Shown here piece after piece: positions 32,739 through 45,195 of a stretch of DNA of 64,000 bases. Made by a program: the position numbers and the translations under genes. The notes under the pieces were generated by a model. It was not told where the DNA came from. It saw nothing but the letters and a program-made list of their open reading frames with translations, and searched no databases. Position 1 is the first letter of the stretch. The number at the start of each line of letters is the position of its first letter. Source of the DNA: Conoideocrella luteorostrata (Eukaryota > Ascomycota > Sordariomycetes > Hypocreales > Clavicipitaceae); assembly GCA_032433595.1 (NCBI GenBank), contig JASWJB010000015.1, positions 62,001-126,000 of the forward strand. The letters are read 5' to 3'.

Positions 32739-35011
32739 ATGGTGCGTATGGTATGGCATCTCGAAGCCAGCCAGCCAGCACATGGCTTGAAATTATGACT
32801 ACTTACATTCGAGAAGAAGCTTCAACTGACAGTTGGCAGCTGAGGGAGGGGAAAAGGAAGCTGTCTTCATTCATTTCTACGTCGCTCATTTACAATGTAT
32901 CCTTCAATCCACCATAAACGTAGGATTTTACATAAGATCGAAATTGAAACAACAATCGACTATCTTTCAGGATGGCAATAAAAGGTCTCTTATTTATTGG
33001 GGCGATCAAAGATTGTGCTGCTGTAGAAGAAAACCTCTGCTTTTGCGTGTCGCTTTGTGGATGTCCATATGCTTGCATCGAGTGCGCCCGAAGGTGGGCC
33101 ATCATGAAATCTATCGCCGATTTGCTCTTAATATCTCCGACTTCATCATTACCGGCCGCAGTCATCCGAATCAGGATTGGCCGAGAAATCCTGGACAACA
33201 ACAATATCGCCCGTTACACTGGGCCTCCAGTAACTCCGAGCCAAGAAACAACCAAAACGTGTAGTGTGGTGGCTTAGAATTACTGGTGGGACTGCATTAT
33301 TCACTTGGGTTACTTCCAATCCCTAAGCAAATGGAATAATATGTCACTTGAGGAATGCGGTGCGCGAGAGACCTGACAGGGCAGGTATATGAGGCTGCCT
33401 TATTCTTGGGTCGCATGCGCATGCACACTGCAAAAGCGTTGCTTTCCATAACATCCCGACATTCCCAGGCATGCGATTCCATGCCATGCTAGCTGCAAAA
33501 GCGAGTCCAGCCCTGAACTGGCGGGGCCCGCGACAAGCCGTCCTGTGTTGTCGTGTGATGATGAGGTGCCGTTGCACACGACGTTGCGCAAGCTCCGTAT
33601 TTTCGAGCATCAAGGCTCCGTAGCAGCGGGATACCCCAGTACAGCGCAAGTAGGTCACCTGCACTCCATGGTACAAGGTGCTGAAAGACTACCATGTCGA
33701 AAGGTCGTACCGTTGATAGTTAGTGGATACGCTCTATGCAGTCAGCAAGTTCAAATACTGCAGTCGTTGGGTCGCCGAGAACGAGAACGAGCAAACGGGG
33801 ATCATATGCAACTGGGGACGAGGAAAGCCTCTTCGTTCCGCTTTAACGGTGTACCTCACAGTGAGAAGAAGGTCGGCATCTTGGATGTGTGCGCAACGGG
33901 TTTCTCTGGCTTCGTGCTATTGTGTGACAAGAGCTCCAACAAATAAGTGTGTTGAGCCGAAGTGACTGCTCTGAAGGATCCCTCGGCAAAATTTTCTTGT
34001 ACATGTCGTATTGGCAGCAACAACCAGTGGCCATTCATTGCAGGCGCTGCGTATCATGACCGTCCAATAACAGCCTGTTGCCAGCAGAACAGCCACCAAC
34101 GAGCCTAGCTATTTTCGTCGCAGGCTCTCCCAACAGAGGCAAATCGAGTCTCAACAATCACTTCTTACAATACGTTTTACACCTAAAATAACTATTCGGC
34201 GTGTGCAGGGGCGGACAGACGGACTTCTCTGCGTGCCTTCCACGCCCATGCACGGGCGGGGCGCTGCTAGCGCTAGTAAGAAATGCCAGCCGTTTTGCGG
34301 AGTACGCAGTGCCGAATCTACTTGTGATTACTCCGTACTAGCTCAACGCCACACGCATTGTTTGTTTCTTTTGTGTTTAATAGAGCTGCCTAATTGGACC
34401 CCTACCATAGGCACGCTTCTCATCTGTTGTTGCTGAGTATTGTACGGAGCATGCTTTCTTGCTCCGAATGGGGCGCACAGCATTTCGATCCCAAAGCCCC
34501 ATCCAGCGGCCCTGTTGGTTGAGGCTGACGTGTGTGCATCGCAATGTAACGCATGCAAAGGGGCGGTGCAGGGATGCAGCTTCGGGCGCATCCTAAAAGA
34601 GAACGGCGGGCGTCTGCCTGATCATTCCCAGTCATGGCCGGACACTCTTTGCTTGGTGATGGGATGCAGATCCTCTTTCTGACTTGTCTCGTCCAAGTTT
34701 CCACATGCGTCTTTACCACCGTAGAGCGTACATACTGCTGGCTCGGGGCTATTTCCTTTTGTGACCGATAAATCTCTCCGCGTTCAACCAACAACAAAGT
34801 GAGGAGGGCAAAGAAACGTCGCTTGTCTTCAATTATTCGGCCGCTTCTTGGTCCTTCGCCCAGACTGGTCGTCGCATTGACATCTGCTGGCGACGCCGAA
34901 TGAATCCCTTGGACCCTTTCAGACCTTGATACGAGAGCCCATGGACTGTGGCTTCACCGATTGCGGTGTTTCGGGCGGAATTTATTCTTTCCACGGTTAT
35001 TATTAACAAAA
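32739..35011. other. Intergenic, no gene seen
   Basis: Open frames at 32833-33264 and 33344-34038 overlap on both strands without recognisable domains. TACGGAGTA-type motifs occur at about 34299, 34327 (ATTACTCCGTACTAG) and 34441. Confidence 0.5.
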
Positions 35012-36742
35012 ATGTCATTACCACGAAAGGTCTGCGGTGCAATCTCCCTTCTAATAGGTTTCTATCTCTTTGTTGCTTTTGTGCGGCCTCGGAATGCATC
35101 CCCGTCTCAGCAACCATACTTTGAGTCGTCGGGCTCGTACGACTGGGGAAGGTACGGCATCAACCCACTACAAAGCTATCAGTCTTTTCACGGCAAATCA
35201 ATCAAACCAAACCTCGTGCGGAAGAATAATCGATGTAGTACAAACCTGTTGTTTGTTGAGCCTCGAAGCGAGTCATGTTCCCATTCACTCATGGTGCTGG
35301 ACAGCGACGGACATCTTGTTTGGATGCCCTCGCAGTCGGAGTTCCGTCATGCCAGAGACTTTCAAGTGCAGAATCTCAGAGGGGAAAACTACATTACCTT
35401 TCTGTCCGGCAAGGGAGCCGGTGGTTACGGAGATGCATACACTATGGTACGTTGGCCATCATCTTGCGGTTAGGGCAGCTTTAGCTCAGAGAACCTCGTT
35501 TTGGCCTAGGCTGACCATATACCCCGACATAAATAGCTAGATAGCTCTTACAAAGTCCACAAGTTGGTCAAACCTGTCGGGAACTTCACTGGTCGGCTTT
35601 CCGGCTTCCGTCTCACCCATGCCGGAACCGCCCTAATTACCATCAGCCAGGTGCTGATATACGAGCCGATCGATGCCAACGTACCAAAATTTGAAACCAT
35701 ATTTCAAGAGATAGACCTAGACTACGGCGAGCTACTGTTCGAGTGGCGGGCCTCACGACACAATATTGCACCCAGTTCCGACCCAATACCTATCCAAAAC
35801 GTGGATAAAGATGTTGAAGGAAACTTCCTGGTATCCACTGAAAGATCTATTATTTGTCTAAGCGGGATAGAAGGCCACGTCCTCTGGCGGCTTGGTGGTG
35901 ACGGAAACGAGTTTCAGGCCCTCTCGAAAGGAGCCACCTCACTCTCGCCCGGTCATCACGCAACTTGGCACAATAGCACGACGCTCCTCATCACAAATGG
36001 TCATTCTGATGGTTCTCGCGATCTATCTCAAAAAAGGTACAGCCCTATCATGCTAGTCAAGCTCGATGTTCTAAAAAGGACCGCCACCGTCATCAAAGAT
36101 TTCCGTTTTCCGCATCAGTCGTCCACCTCCACTGAGACCATTCAATTCTTAAATACTACCATCTTGACCCACAAGGAAGAAACCTCCATAGTAATGGAAT
36201 ATGCAGATAAGGAGCTACTCTGCGAAATGCATCTTGCTGCGGCTAGACTTCCTTCGAGCTGGACCCCAAGCTACCGTGTCGCGAAGCACAAATGGTCTGG
36301 TCATCCCGATACGCTGCCTCAAGTTGCCGTGCGTCCATTGGAGAATGCAGTCTACGTGAGCTGGAACGGCGCAACTGATATCGACTCCTGGATTTTCCAG
36401 AGCGGCCCAGAGCAGAATGGGAACGTGTTTATTGATCATATTAGAGTTCGCAAAACGGGGTTTGAGACGAGAATTGAGCTGCCAAGACGTACCGAGAATT
36501 ATATTCGCTTGGTTGCGTTGGATAGAAATGGGAAATTGGCATCTATTTCCGCAGCGGTCTCCAAACATGTCAAGATTGGAGGAAATTTCATTGATACAAA
36601 ATTTGAGCCTCGTATTTGGGTTGCATTAGCTGTCGTGGCAATCCTGGCAGCTTGTCTCGGAAGAGATGCTTATCGGCCCATCATTCGCAGGGCTAAGCCT
36701 CGGCATTCGAGTTTGGTAAAGCATGTAGACAGATCACTCTAA
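35012..36742 (+). CDS. Arylsulfotransferase (ASST)-family protein, membrane anchored
   Basis: Exons 35012-35446 and 35537-36742 join over a 90-base GTACGT...AATAG intron to give 546 residues. The splice restores YTMLDSSYKV. The Met at 35012 precedes a membrane segment (VCGAISLLIGFYLFVAFV). The body has the pattern of fungal arylsulfotransferase-type beta-propellers: DGHLVW, then GYGDAYTM, LFEWRASRH, GHVLWRLGG and SPGHHATWHN with a candidate catalytic His. A second membrane segment (IWVALAVVAILAACLG) and a basic tail end the protein. Bacterial relatives move sulfate between phenols; in fungi the substrate is not known. Placement outside the cytosol is inferred from the membrane segments. Confidence 0.82.
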
Positions 36743-37463
36743 GATACTAGCTTCGAAGCTACACCTTACGATTTTGCGGATATATTTCGGCAGGCCGCTT
36801 CGTCCGTTGTGTTAATTTCTCTTAGAATCTTATAAATCCACAGCAATAGCAAAAAGTAATGAGAGCATTCGTCACAACAGTCTGTGACAATTCAGTCCTG
36901 GGGCCGGTGAGGAATAACACGGGGTGTGAATCTCGAGAACGGATTGTAAAGGCGGTATATCGGCTCTGAATATTAATTTTGCATATTTGTCGGCCATCGG
37001 GACAGCGGTATAAGCAAACCGTTAACAGAGATACTTGAGTTGTGACAGTAACTGTAACAAAGATATACCCGCACATTTTATAGAGTAAGAGATAAATTTG
37101 TATATTAAGATTACTGTGATTTTATTACCTGTGCTTGCGTACAGGCACGAACTTTATTGTTTATTGCTCATTGTTCTTGTTTACTGTGCGGCTTGTTAAG
37201 GTGGAATTGTGCTGATGCAGTAAGGAGGTAAGTATGGGTGTTCGACTTCTCCCCACACCCGGTAAGAATAGACAGGTCATCATGATCTATGGTTACTTCA
37301 TATAATCCGATCCATATTTGTCACAAGAATTAGGTATATTATCACGCGACGCCCCAGAGATCCCCGAAACATCGCCTCCGACGATGACGAATTCAATGAC
37401 GGAATTACTAGATAGAAATCATCTATAAGAAGAGGTCTAATACCTCGTCGGAATAGCTAGAAT
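36743..37463. other. Intergenic with degenerate repeat
   Basis: AT-rich. From about 37380 the sequence resembles the repeat at 46910-47030 (for example GACGAATTCAATGACGGAATT against GACAAATTCGATGACAAAATT). This repeat copy is interrupted by the solo LTR at 37464. Confidence 0.55.
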
Positions 37464-37661
37464 TGTTGGAATACCTTGTCAGGCGCACGAGCAAACGTCA
37501 CGTGGTCACCCCAACGCGCCTCTCCCACACGGCGCGCTCGGCAGCATACCTCTTCTTCTTCTTCTTCTTTCTTAGATAGTCACGAATAAATTGAATTGTT
37601 TTGCTTATTGTTTCGCTTCATCTTCTGGTACCGGCTACTCGAAGCCCCTGTGCTTCCTACA
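37464..37661 (+). mobile_element. Copia-type solo LTR A with target-site duplication
   Basis: 198 bases starting TGTTGGAATACC and ending GTGCTTCCTACA, flanked on both sides by the 5-base direct repeat AGAAT (37459-37463 and 37662-37666). TG...CA ends plus a 5-base duplication are the signs of a retrotransposon LTR. No internal region is attached, so it is a solo LTR left by recombination. A TTC microsatellite lies inside near 37552. Confidence 0.85.
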
Positions 37662-37666
37662 AGAAT

Positions 37667-39915
37667 ACAAGGACAATTCCACTTATCAGACATCCATAGC
37701 TGCTCACTTGCGACAATCTTCATGGTGATGAGACTGGAACTTTTTAATTTGTATGGAAAACAGACGCATACAAATGAAAAATATAATCATAACGAATCTC
37801 TATATAGCTCTTATTCTGGAGCTGACGAGGCAAAGAACCACCCCGCGAGATAAACGCGAAAACTGAACGACTAAATATTAATATTATTACCAGAGTCACC
37901 ACTGGGCTTAGCTACGGTTGCAACTGAATAAGGGAAATGTAATATCTTCAAAACAATAATGATCAAATAATTCAATTCAATTTCTGGTGCTTTGTGCGGG
38001 AATCTGAACACCCGTAGGGTAGTTGCCCGGGGGAAAGCATTTCTTCCACAAGGATGATTTTAGTCAGCCTTGTATGGTGTATTTATAGTTGTCACAGCAT
38101 CCGTCCAGAACATGCAAAACCCATGCCTTCTTTGTGAAGCAAACTAACACTTTGTGATTTTGACCTTGCCTTTGAAAGCTTGTCATTACTGATCCTGACT
38201 ACTTGAGTACTTGAACCATTTGATCAATTGATACCGAATAGTACAACCAGTTCTACAGGTTGTTTGGTGTGTTCTTTTCTTCCTGACAAAGTGCTTATCA
38301 CATGATGTGGCTGATGTTCCACGGTGCAATCACTCGAGGCACCCAAGCCACTTTCAAAGCGAGTCAATTCACGGGGGCAGAAAATTCGGTTATGTGATCG
38401 ATGACGAGCTACTACTACGGGAGAAAAACGACCCTCTTATACATAGCAAGGCCACGAGATCCAATGAACAGTGGGCCTTTCACCCTTGTGTCTTGGTGTG
38501 CGCCAGATCCGCCACATAGTGGCAAGAGGCTATGATATTTTTAACCCTGGGGTGAATACGCTAAGATATAATGGAGATGCCCAGCTAGCTCTTAAAGCTT
38601 TCCAAGCCGAGGCAAACCACCTGCGGGGGCAAGAGCCAGAAGACATTAATGAGCAGGGCGACCTAGCAGCGCTAAACCCATAGTTTAGACGACTTAGCGC
38701 ATGTCGAGGATCATCCACGTTGAAGCTGAAGTCTTGCACCCCAACACCACCCGCGGTCATTTGACGACGTCGAAAGCAAGGCTCACAGTCGACGGCGAGA
38801 GGCATGCTCAGGCAAGATGAAACAAGATCTTAATATGCACCACTACTTGCCCCCAGAATATTTAGAAGCTATTTAGAGATATATAGGACACGCCGCAGCA
38901 GATACCGATCTGACTATGTTCCGTGGCAAGTTCATCATCTTAAGCGCGAAGAACACTACACTAGAAGCAAGGGCATCCACACTCCAAAAATGCCGGAGTA
39001 AAATTACGACTCACCTCTCCAAAGTGTTGGACTGGTCCAAAGCCGATCTTTCAAAGACGTGGGTAGACTTGGGTACAGAGGATATCACCGTTTGTAGCGA
39101 CAAGACCTTTATTTGGAAGAGTCAATGCTTGCAATATTGGTTTCGTTCAATGACACACGACGCCGCATGGTCGCGCATATCAGCAGAGATTTTCAACTAG
39201 AATCTGACTCATCAAGCTGGCAGCGGTAGAGTTGAGATTTGCAAAGCCCACCGTCACAAGTGAGCAGCTACGGATGTCTGAATGCAGTGGAAGTGTCCTT
39301 GTATTCTATCTAATTGACGAGGAATTAGACCTCTTCTTATAGATGGTCACTATCTAGGAATTCCGTCATCGGAGCCGGAAGGTCGTCTCACAATCAGAAT
39401 CTGTAACCTGCTCACTGTGATCCGTAACATGCTCTGTTTTACACCCACCCTCTACGCAAAGGCAGTATTGCATATGCACAACGCTATAATGTCAATAAAG
39501 ACGTTTTTCCCACAGCATCCAAACGCGGCCATTACCTGTTTAGCGAACCGCACTTAAAGGGTATTGCCTGCCCACCTTCGCTGCTGGACGCATGGATTGT
39601 AGCTGCCAGACAGATCGCAATGCCGGAGTTGCCACGTCTGCTCGATCGCGGCCTCAAATAAAACGGCTTCGAAAGGTATTCGAAGCAAGAAAGCGCCATA
39701 TCAGCCACGCTCTATCTAGCTCTAATAGAACAAGTTTCGGCGCCCGAGAAGAATATCATATATCGTGGAGATAGTTCACAGGGCTCGAGCCGTCCAAATC
39801 ACCGCCGAGTGGCCATCACTTACGTTTCTGGACACTGGCCACTTCCGACGTCAATAAATTTATGCAGCGGGAATTCAATAGATGGATTGTGGCTATCGAA
39901 TTTGTGCGGGAACGA
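37667..39915. other. Gene desert with repeat and ORF debris
   Basis: The stretch ACAAGGACAATTCCACTTATCAGAC right after LTR A continues the interrupted repeat. Disconnected frames at 38307-38683, 38916-39200 and 39592-39774 may be remains of coding sequence but match nothing I know. Confidence 0.5.
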
Positions 39916-40111
39916 TGTTGGAATACCTCGTCAAGCACACGCGGTAGGTCACGTGGCTACGATATTTATGTGACGGCATCAATGCCCTCCACCTGCTTTG
40001 CTCCTTCGGATAAACAACCCAGACACCAGATGAATTTAAATCTTTGTTTTACCAATTGCTTTGTTCAAGACACTTGTGGTATTAATACCAGAAGCCCCTG
40101 TGCTTCCTACA
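39916..40111 (+). mobile_element. Copia-type solo LTR B, diverged
   Basis: 196 bases with the same start (TGTTGGAATACCTCGTCAAG) and end (AAGCCCCTGTGCTTCCTACA) as LTR A, but a different middle. Flanks AACGA and TTTAT do not match, so no target duplication remains. It lies 178 bases from the 3' end of NLR-like gene 2. Confidence 0.75.
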
Positions 40112-40289
40112 TTTATATTGTGTAAAGTGAGTTTAGCAGTCAAAGACTCATGAACAAGCCTTATTAGTATAAGTGCTTCCACCGTGTCAGCTCTCGTGCC
40201 TATACGCTACGTGCCAAACCCACTAATAGAGTAACATTCTGGGTTTGATACCTATTCGCTTTACTATAGATTTGGAAACTGCCCTTCCT

Positions 40290-43200
40290 TCAGCGTTTTA
40301 AAGTTGTAACAACGGTCATTTCCGCTGCTTCAACATGATTCTCCCAGCCGGCGAACTCGGCCCAGATGGTTAAGTCAATATAATCGCCTCTACGTAGACT
40401 TCGTACCCATCTGCTTTGCCTTTCATCCTCTGAGTTGACAGTCCAACTCACAGTATGTGTCTTATACTCTGATCCGGCATGAACGTTCCTAACGATCTCC
40501 TTTTTAGGAGGTTTCGTGTCTGCGCTGCTGCGGACGGAAACCTCAAACCAGGAATAGGTATGAGAATAAGTTCCATGATAATTGGGGTATGAACTCCATC
40601 CCTGATCTTTGCTTGTGATAGAGACCTTAAGCTCCAGGACAGGATTATCGACGCTTTCATGATAAGCCGCAATGGGAGCAGAAGAAAGGTAACGAATGCC
40701 AACATGGTTACCCGGCGAATCTTCCTCGAGATAGATGCTCTTAATCACGACAGATTGATCGCACTTCACGAAAGCCCTCGCCTCCAAATCACCAATCTCG
40801 AATCGAGAAACGCAAGGAAACGAAAAACGATTCGCAGTGTCAGTAATCTGGTCGAGACTCTCCGCAGCGGCGCTGGAGGTCTGGATGCATAAACCTCTAG
40901 CCTTCGCTGCATTTCGTATCTGGTTTACGGTGCCTTCGTGGTGATTCCGCTTCGCCCAATCTAGAGGCGTAAGACCCCTGTTGTCTTGGGAATCCAGCTC
41001 AACACTTTCAGACTTGGCAAGCAGGGCCACTACATCGTCCATGCCATTCCTTGCAGCCAGGGAGAGCGGCGTGCAACCATCGCAACCTTTCATATCTATG
41101 TTAACTCCGTTCGTGCTGATGAACAGTTTCGCGACATCCGCTTTTTTGTAATGCACTGCTTCCGAGAGAGGCGTGCTAGAAAACATGTTGTCAGTATGGT
41201 TCACGTCCACCCGACCGGTGTGCAATAACATTTCCACGATGGCATAGTAGCCACTGCCGGACGCTGACCACAGAGGGGTCCGACCAATGTCATCCACCGG
41301 GTCCGGATTGACGGCAGCCACAGAGAGTAACAGCTTGACGACTGGGTCAACACCTTGTGATACAGCTCTATGCAGCGCTGTTCGGCCGTGGTTAAGAGAG
41401 CGATAATTCAAAGGAACCCCATCAATGGCGATAATTTGCTCCACAACTAATATCAATCCTTTCTCCGCGGCCCAAACGAGTGGCTCACCTAAGCGATCGG
41501 GTTTAGTGTGATTAGTAGCAAGCAGACGCAGTGCTACATCCTGGTGGCCGTTTTCAATCGCATATGACAACGGCAACCGGTGCTCATTGCTTTCCAAGTC
41601 CGAGTCGACGAGATTAGTTTCGAGCAACTGCTCTACTACATCCATATGACCATACTCTGAGGCATAGGACAAGACAGTCCTGCCAGAATTGCTCCTCGAG
41701 TCTGGATCGATCGAGCTTCTGTGGATCCGCTTCTTCTCTCTATTGGACTGACTGTTTTCGATGGGATTTGGGCTTCTTTCTAATTCGGCCACTGATAGCA
41801 GAGTCCTCACTATATCCTTGTGGCCATTCTCCCCGGCATATGATAGTGGTGTCTGCCCTGAGCGGCTCTTTACGTCAAGGATGGAAATGTCCCAAAGCAC
41901 ACTCACAATATTGTGATAGCCATTTCCAGCAGCCCAGGAGATTGAGTTTCGCCCCTGGCTATCTTCACAATCCACATCAATCCCGTCACAGGTAAGAAGA
42001 TGTTGGACAACATCATAGTGGCCGTTCTTCGCGGCCCGAAGAAGCGGCGTCTGATGATGAGTCTTGTCACGAGAGTTTATGCTAACGTCAGTATTAAGGG
42101 CGGTTAGTTGCTTCACCACTGCCAAGTGTCCGGCGTCTGCGGCCCATGCCAGGGCTGTGAGGCCTGATTGACTCTCATGATCCGGTTGAACAGCAGCTAG
42201 GCCCAGTAAGATATTGACGACATGCGCATGACCATTTCTGGCAGCCCACCATAGAGGAGTTCCACCTAGGCAGTCCGCATCATCCGGCGAGATGCCCATG
42301 TCCAGCAGCACGCTTACTACTTCCGTACGACCCTTCTGCGCAGCCCAGGACAACGGGGTTAGACCAGCGGCGTCCTTTGCATTCATGTCCCATCCCAATT
42401 TGACGAGCCCCGTAACCGCATGCTCTAAACCAAAGTAAGCTGCAACATGCCCCCCGGTCAACTTCTGAACCGTCCTCTGACTATAACCTTTGTCGTCCTC
42501 GTGATGTTTGACAGCTAGCAAGGCTTGGATGCAGCCTGAAAGTTTGCGCAAGTTTTGAAGAAAGTTGACACTTGATCTCTCTACATCTGGTCCTCCTAAT
42601 CGAGCGTGATGTCCCCAATAGTGAGAGGCGTACCTGTAGAAAGGGTAATTTCGAAGCTTCTTCTCAAATACCTGGTCTGAAGCACAAAACCCACTTTCGA
42701 AAACATCAAAAGATAGATACGTGATGCATGATGAACAGATTTGCTTATCCGCGCCACTAAGGAAGGATTTGCCCTGACCACGGAAATACTCTCCAGTTGA
42801 GTGGTGTACCAGACGGATTATGTCACTCTTTCTGTCAATTGTTACTAGCCCAGAACACAACGAGCTGAGGTCATTTGCGTCGGCGAGTAAAAAGTCTTTA
42901 TCCAACTGGCGCTCCCCTGATCGCACTGCAAGAGCATGTCGTAATTCAGTGGTGGAAAGCAGACGTTGCGCAAATGTAACCCACAGCAAAACGTCCCGAG
43001 CGAGCTTCCCTCGCTTTTCACCTTGGTTAATCAACCTCTCATAGGCTAGGCGATACATTTGATTAAGGTCTTTTGGCAAATCCTTTAATGCCTGCTTTAC
43101 GTCTCCCAAGGTGGGCATATCTCTGAGTGCATCAAGATGTAGATGTACCAGAAGGAACCTGAATTTATGATTGGATTTTAGTTTGATCAGATGCAGGATT

Positions 43201-45195
43201 GAAGAATTAAACAGATTGTGCTTAAACTCACATTCCGTCCATAAGGTTTAGTATCCTTTCTTTGATAACTTCTTTGACACTGTGGTCTTCGCAGACGAAG
43301 GATGGCAGCTCCAGCAGTCGGGCGTTTAAATAAGTTGAAACGTCTTGCTCCTTGGCCCTGATCTCTAGTTTCAAAGAATTGTTGAATAGATCCAAAATTG
43401 CTGGTATTTGTCGAGAGGTAACGAAGATGCTTGCTTCTGTCTTAGCTTGAAAAGAAAATAAGGTCTGTAGTAAATCTCTGACTTCCCATACAGGTCGACA
43501 TTCATCGAGAGCGTCGATGAGAATGAAGACCCGCGACATCTGATTGGAAACGTTTTGCAGCAGTTTGACGAGATTATCGGTAGATGGTCGTGAGTTGTTC
43601 TGATAATGCTGCTCATAAACTTCCCTCACGATCTCGTGCACCGTACCGTGGGCCTGAATCATTTGTCTTAAAATCACGGCGAGAATGTCTCCGAGCTTTT
43701 GCTGATGCTGACTCTGATGGGAACAGTAAATATATACGACAGCCGCTCCAGATTTGGGACCAAACTGGTTTTTTAGATGCTCGATCATAGAGGACATGAT
43801 GACAGTCTTGCCCGCACCAGGTATACCATGACAAAGCAATGTTTGTCCCTTCAGTAGTAACCACTTCTGAACTTGATCCGTTTGGAAGAGCCACTCGCCA
43901 GTGCCGGCTTGCCGGCGCTCAATCGTGTCACTATGCGTGTGCCCGTAGACGACGCTGGAAAGCCAATTGCAAATGGCCACTTGTTCAGCACGAGTACCTT
44001 GTTCTTTAACTTGGGCGGCAATAGCATGCACATCGTCGGAGACTTTCCATGGCAAAAAGTTAGTCAGAATTCCTGAACAAGGGTTCACGACATCAGCTGG
44101 TCCTTCCGTCGCACAGAATAGTAAAAATTCAACTCACGAGTCATGACGTCTGTAGCCCTCTTTGTCTTGCCTATATCATCGGCTGGAATGACTCCCAACA
44201 GCTCTTTTGCATATGCAGCAGCGGTTAAAGCTGCATAGCGTTGCCATTGTTTGTTTTTGTGGGTGTCTGATGTCGAGGGTGAATTTTATTATTCCAAGAG
44301 CATACGATCAACAGGCGAGACTCTTACCAGCATAGTCACTAATACCACGCACAACCAAACACGGAAAGTCATTCACTAGACCTGCGGCTTCCATCTCGAA
44401 ACAGATGCAATCTTCCGCAATAAGATCCCTAGCAATTCCGTCCTTAATAACGCAATTGCCCGACGCTACAAGTCCGTAGTGAATGGCTGGATCACTCGTC
44501 TGTCTTTCCACCCTTTTGACCTCCTCGTCGCGGTCGCACTGAACGCAGCCAAAGAATCCCTCAACATGGTTATAGTTTGATTTGAACAATCTGTCGTTGG
44601 GCATGCCCTGGTAAATGAAACCATGCTGAGCGGTGGCCATTTTAGGGTTTTTTTCTTGTACTTGATTCAAGATCTGCGGTATCTTGCTTGAATTGATTTC
44701 GTGCTCAGCCTCTATCTTCGCAATCGCGTTCAGAAGCACTCGTGGCGGCGCTCTCAAGTGTTTGCCGCGCACGAATCCCCCTTCCGCCACGCGTTTACCA
44801 GCATCATGCTGCACAACTCCTCCGTGTATTCCTTGCGGTTTGCCGACGACAACATCTCCCAAGCGGATATCTATGCCTTGTTCAACCTTGGGGATCCCCC
44901 CACCAACACCAACCAAGAGCCCTATCCGGATGTCATGGAAGCTTGACAGCAAGTGCATCGCGGTTGCTGTAGCAGCGGTCGAACCATAATCGCCATTCGG
45001 GAGCGATGTGATTACGACATTGTGGACACCAATGCTGCCGAGGATATACAAGTTCTCATCTGTCAGATGCTGCGTTTGCGGTGTTTCCCCATGAATCTCA
45101 TCCAGCATTACTTTCGCGGCGGCCCTTTCGATTGGAAGAGCAGTAATCCACGCCACTGTATACTCGGAGTTTTCCAAAACAGCTGGGGAAGGCAT
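40290..45195 (-). CDS. NLR-like protein 2: PNP domain, NACHT, long ankyrin array, novel C-terminal domain
   Basis: Four exons (45195-44328, 44266-44138, 44072-43232, 43158-40290) keep frame and give 1568 residues. The N-terminal PNP domain begins with [12 protein letters not shown] and has [18 protein letters not shown] and RGISDYAD, so catalytic residues remain. NACHT: Walker A GIPGAGKT at 415-422, Walker [11 protein letters not shown] near 515-524. A winged-helix-like region precedes a long ankyrin array of over a dozen repeats. Residues from about 1369 to 1568 form a separate beta-rich domain with [34 protein letters not shown] and FAGWENHV. This last domain occurs again as a relic at 4286-5001. 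Likely role: intracellular non-self recognition or programmed cell death, with the PNP part as effector. Confidence 0.9.

Noticed and set aside
39592..40125. Frames next to LTR B that might be retrotransposon coding remains
   Set aside because: No gag, protease, integrase or reverse transcriptase motif can be seen.
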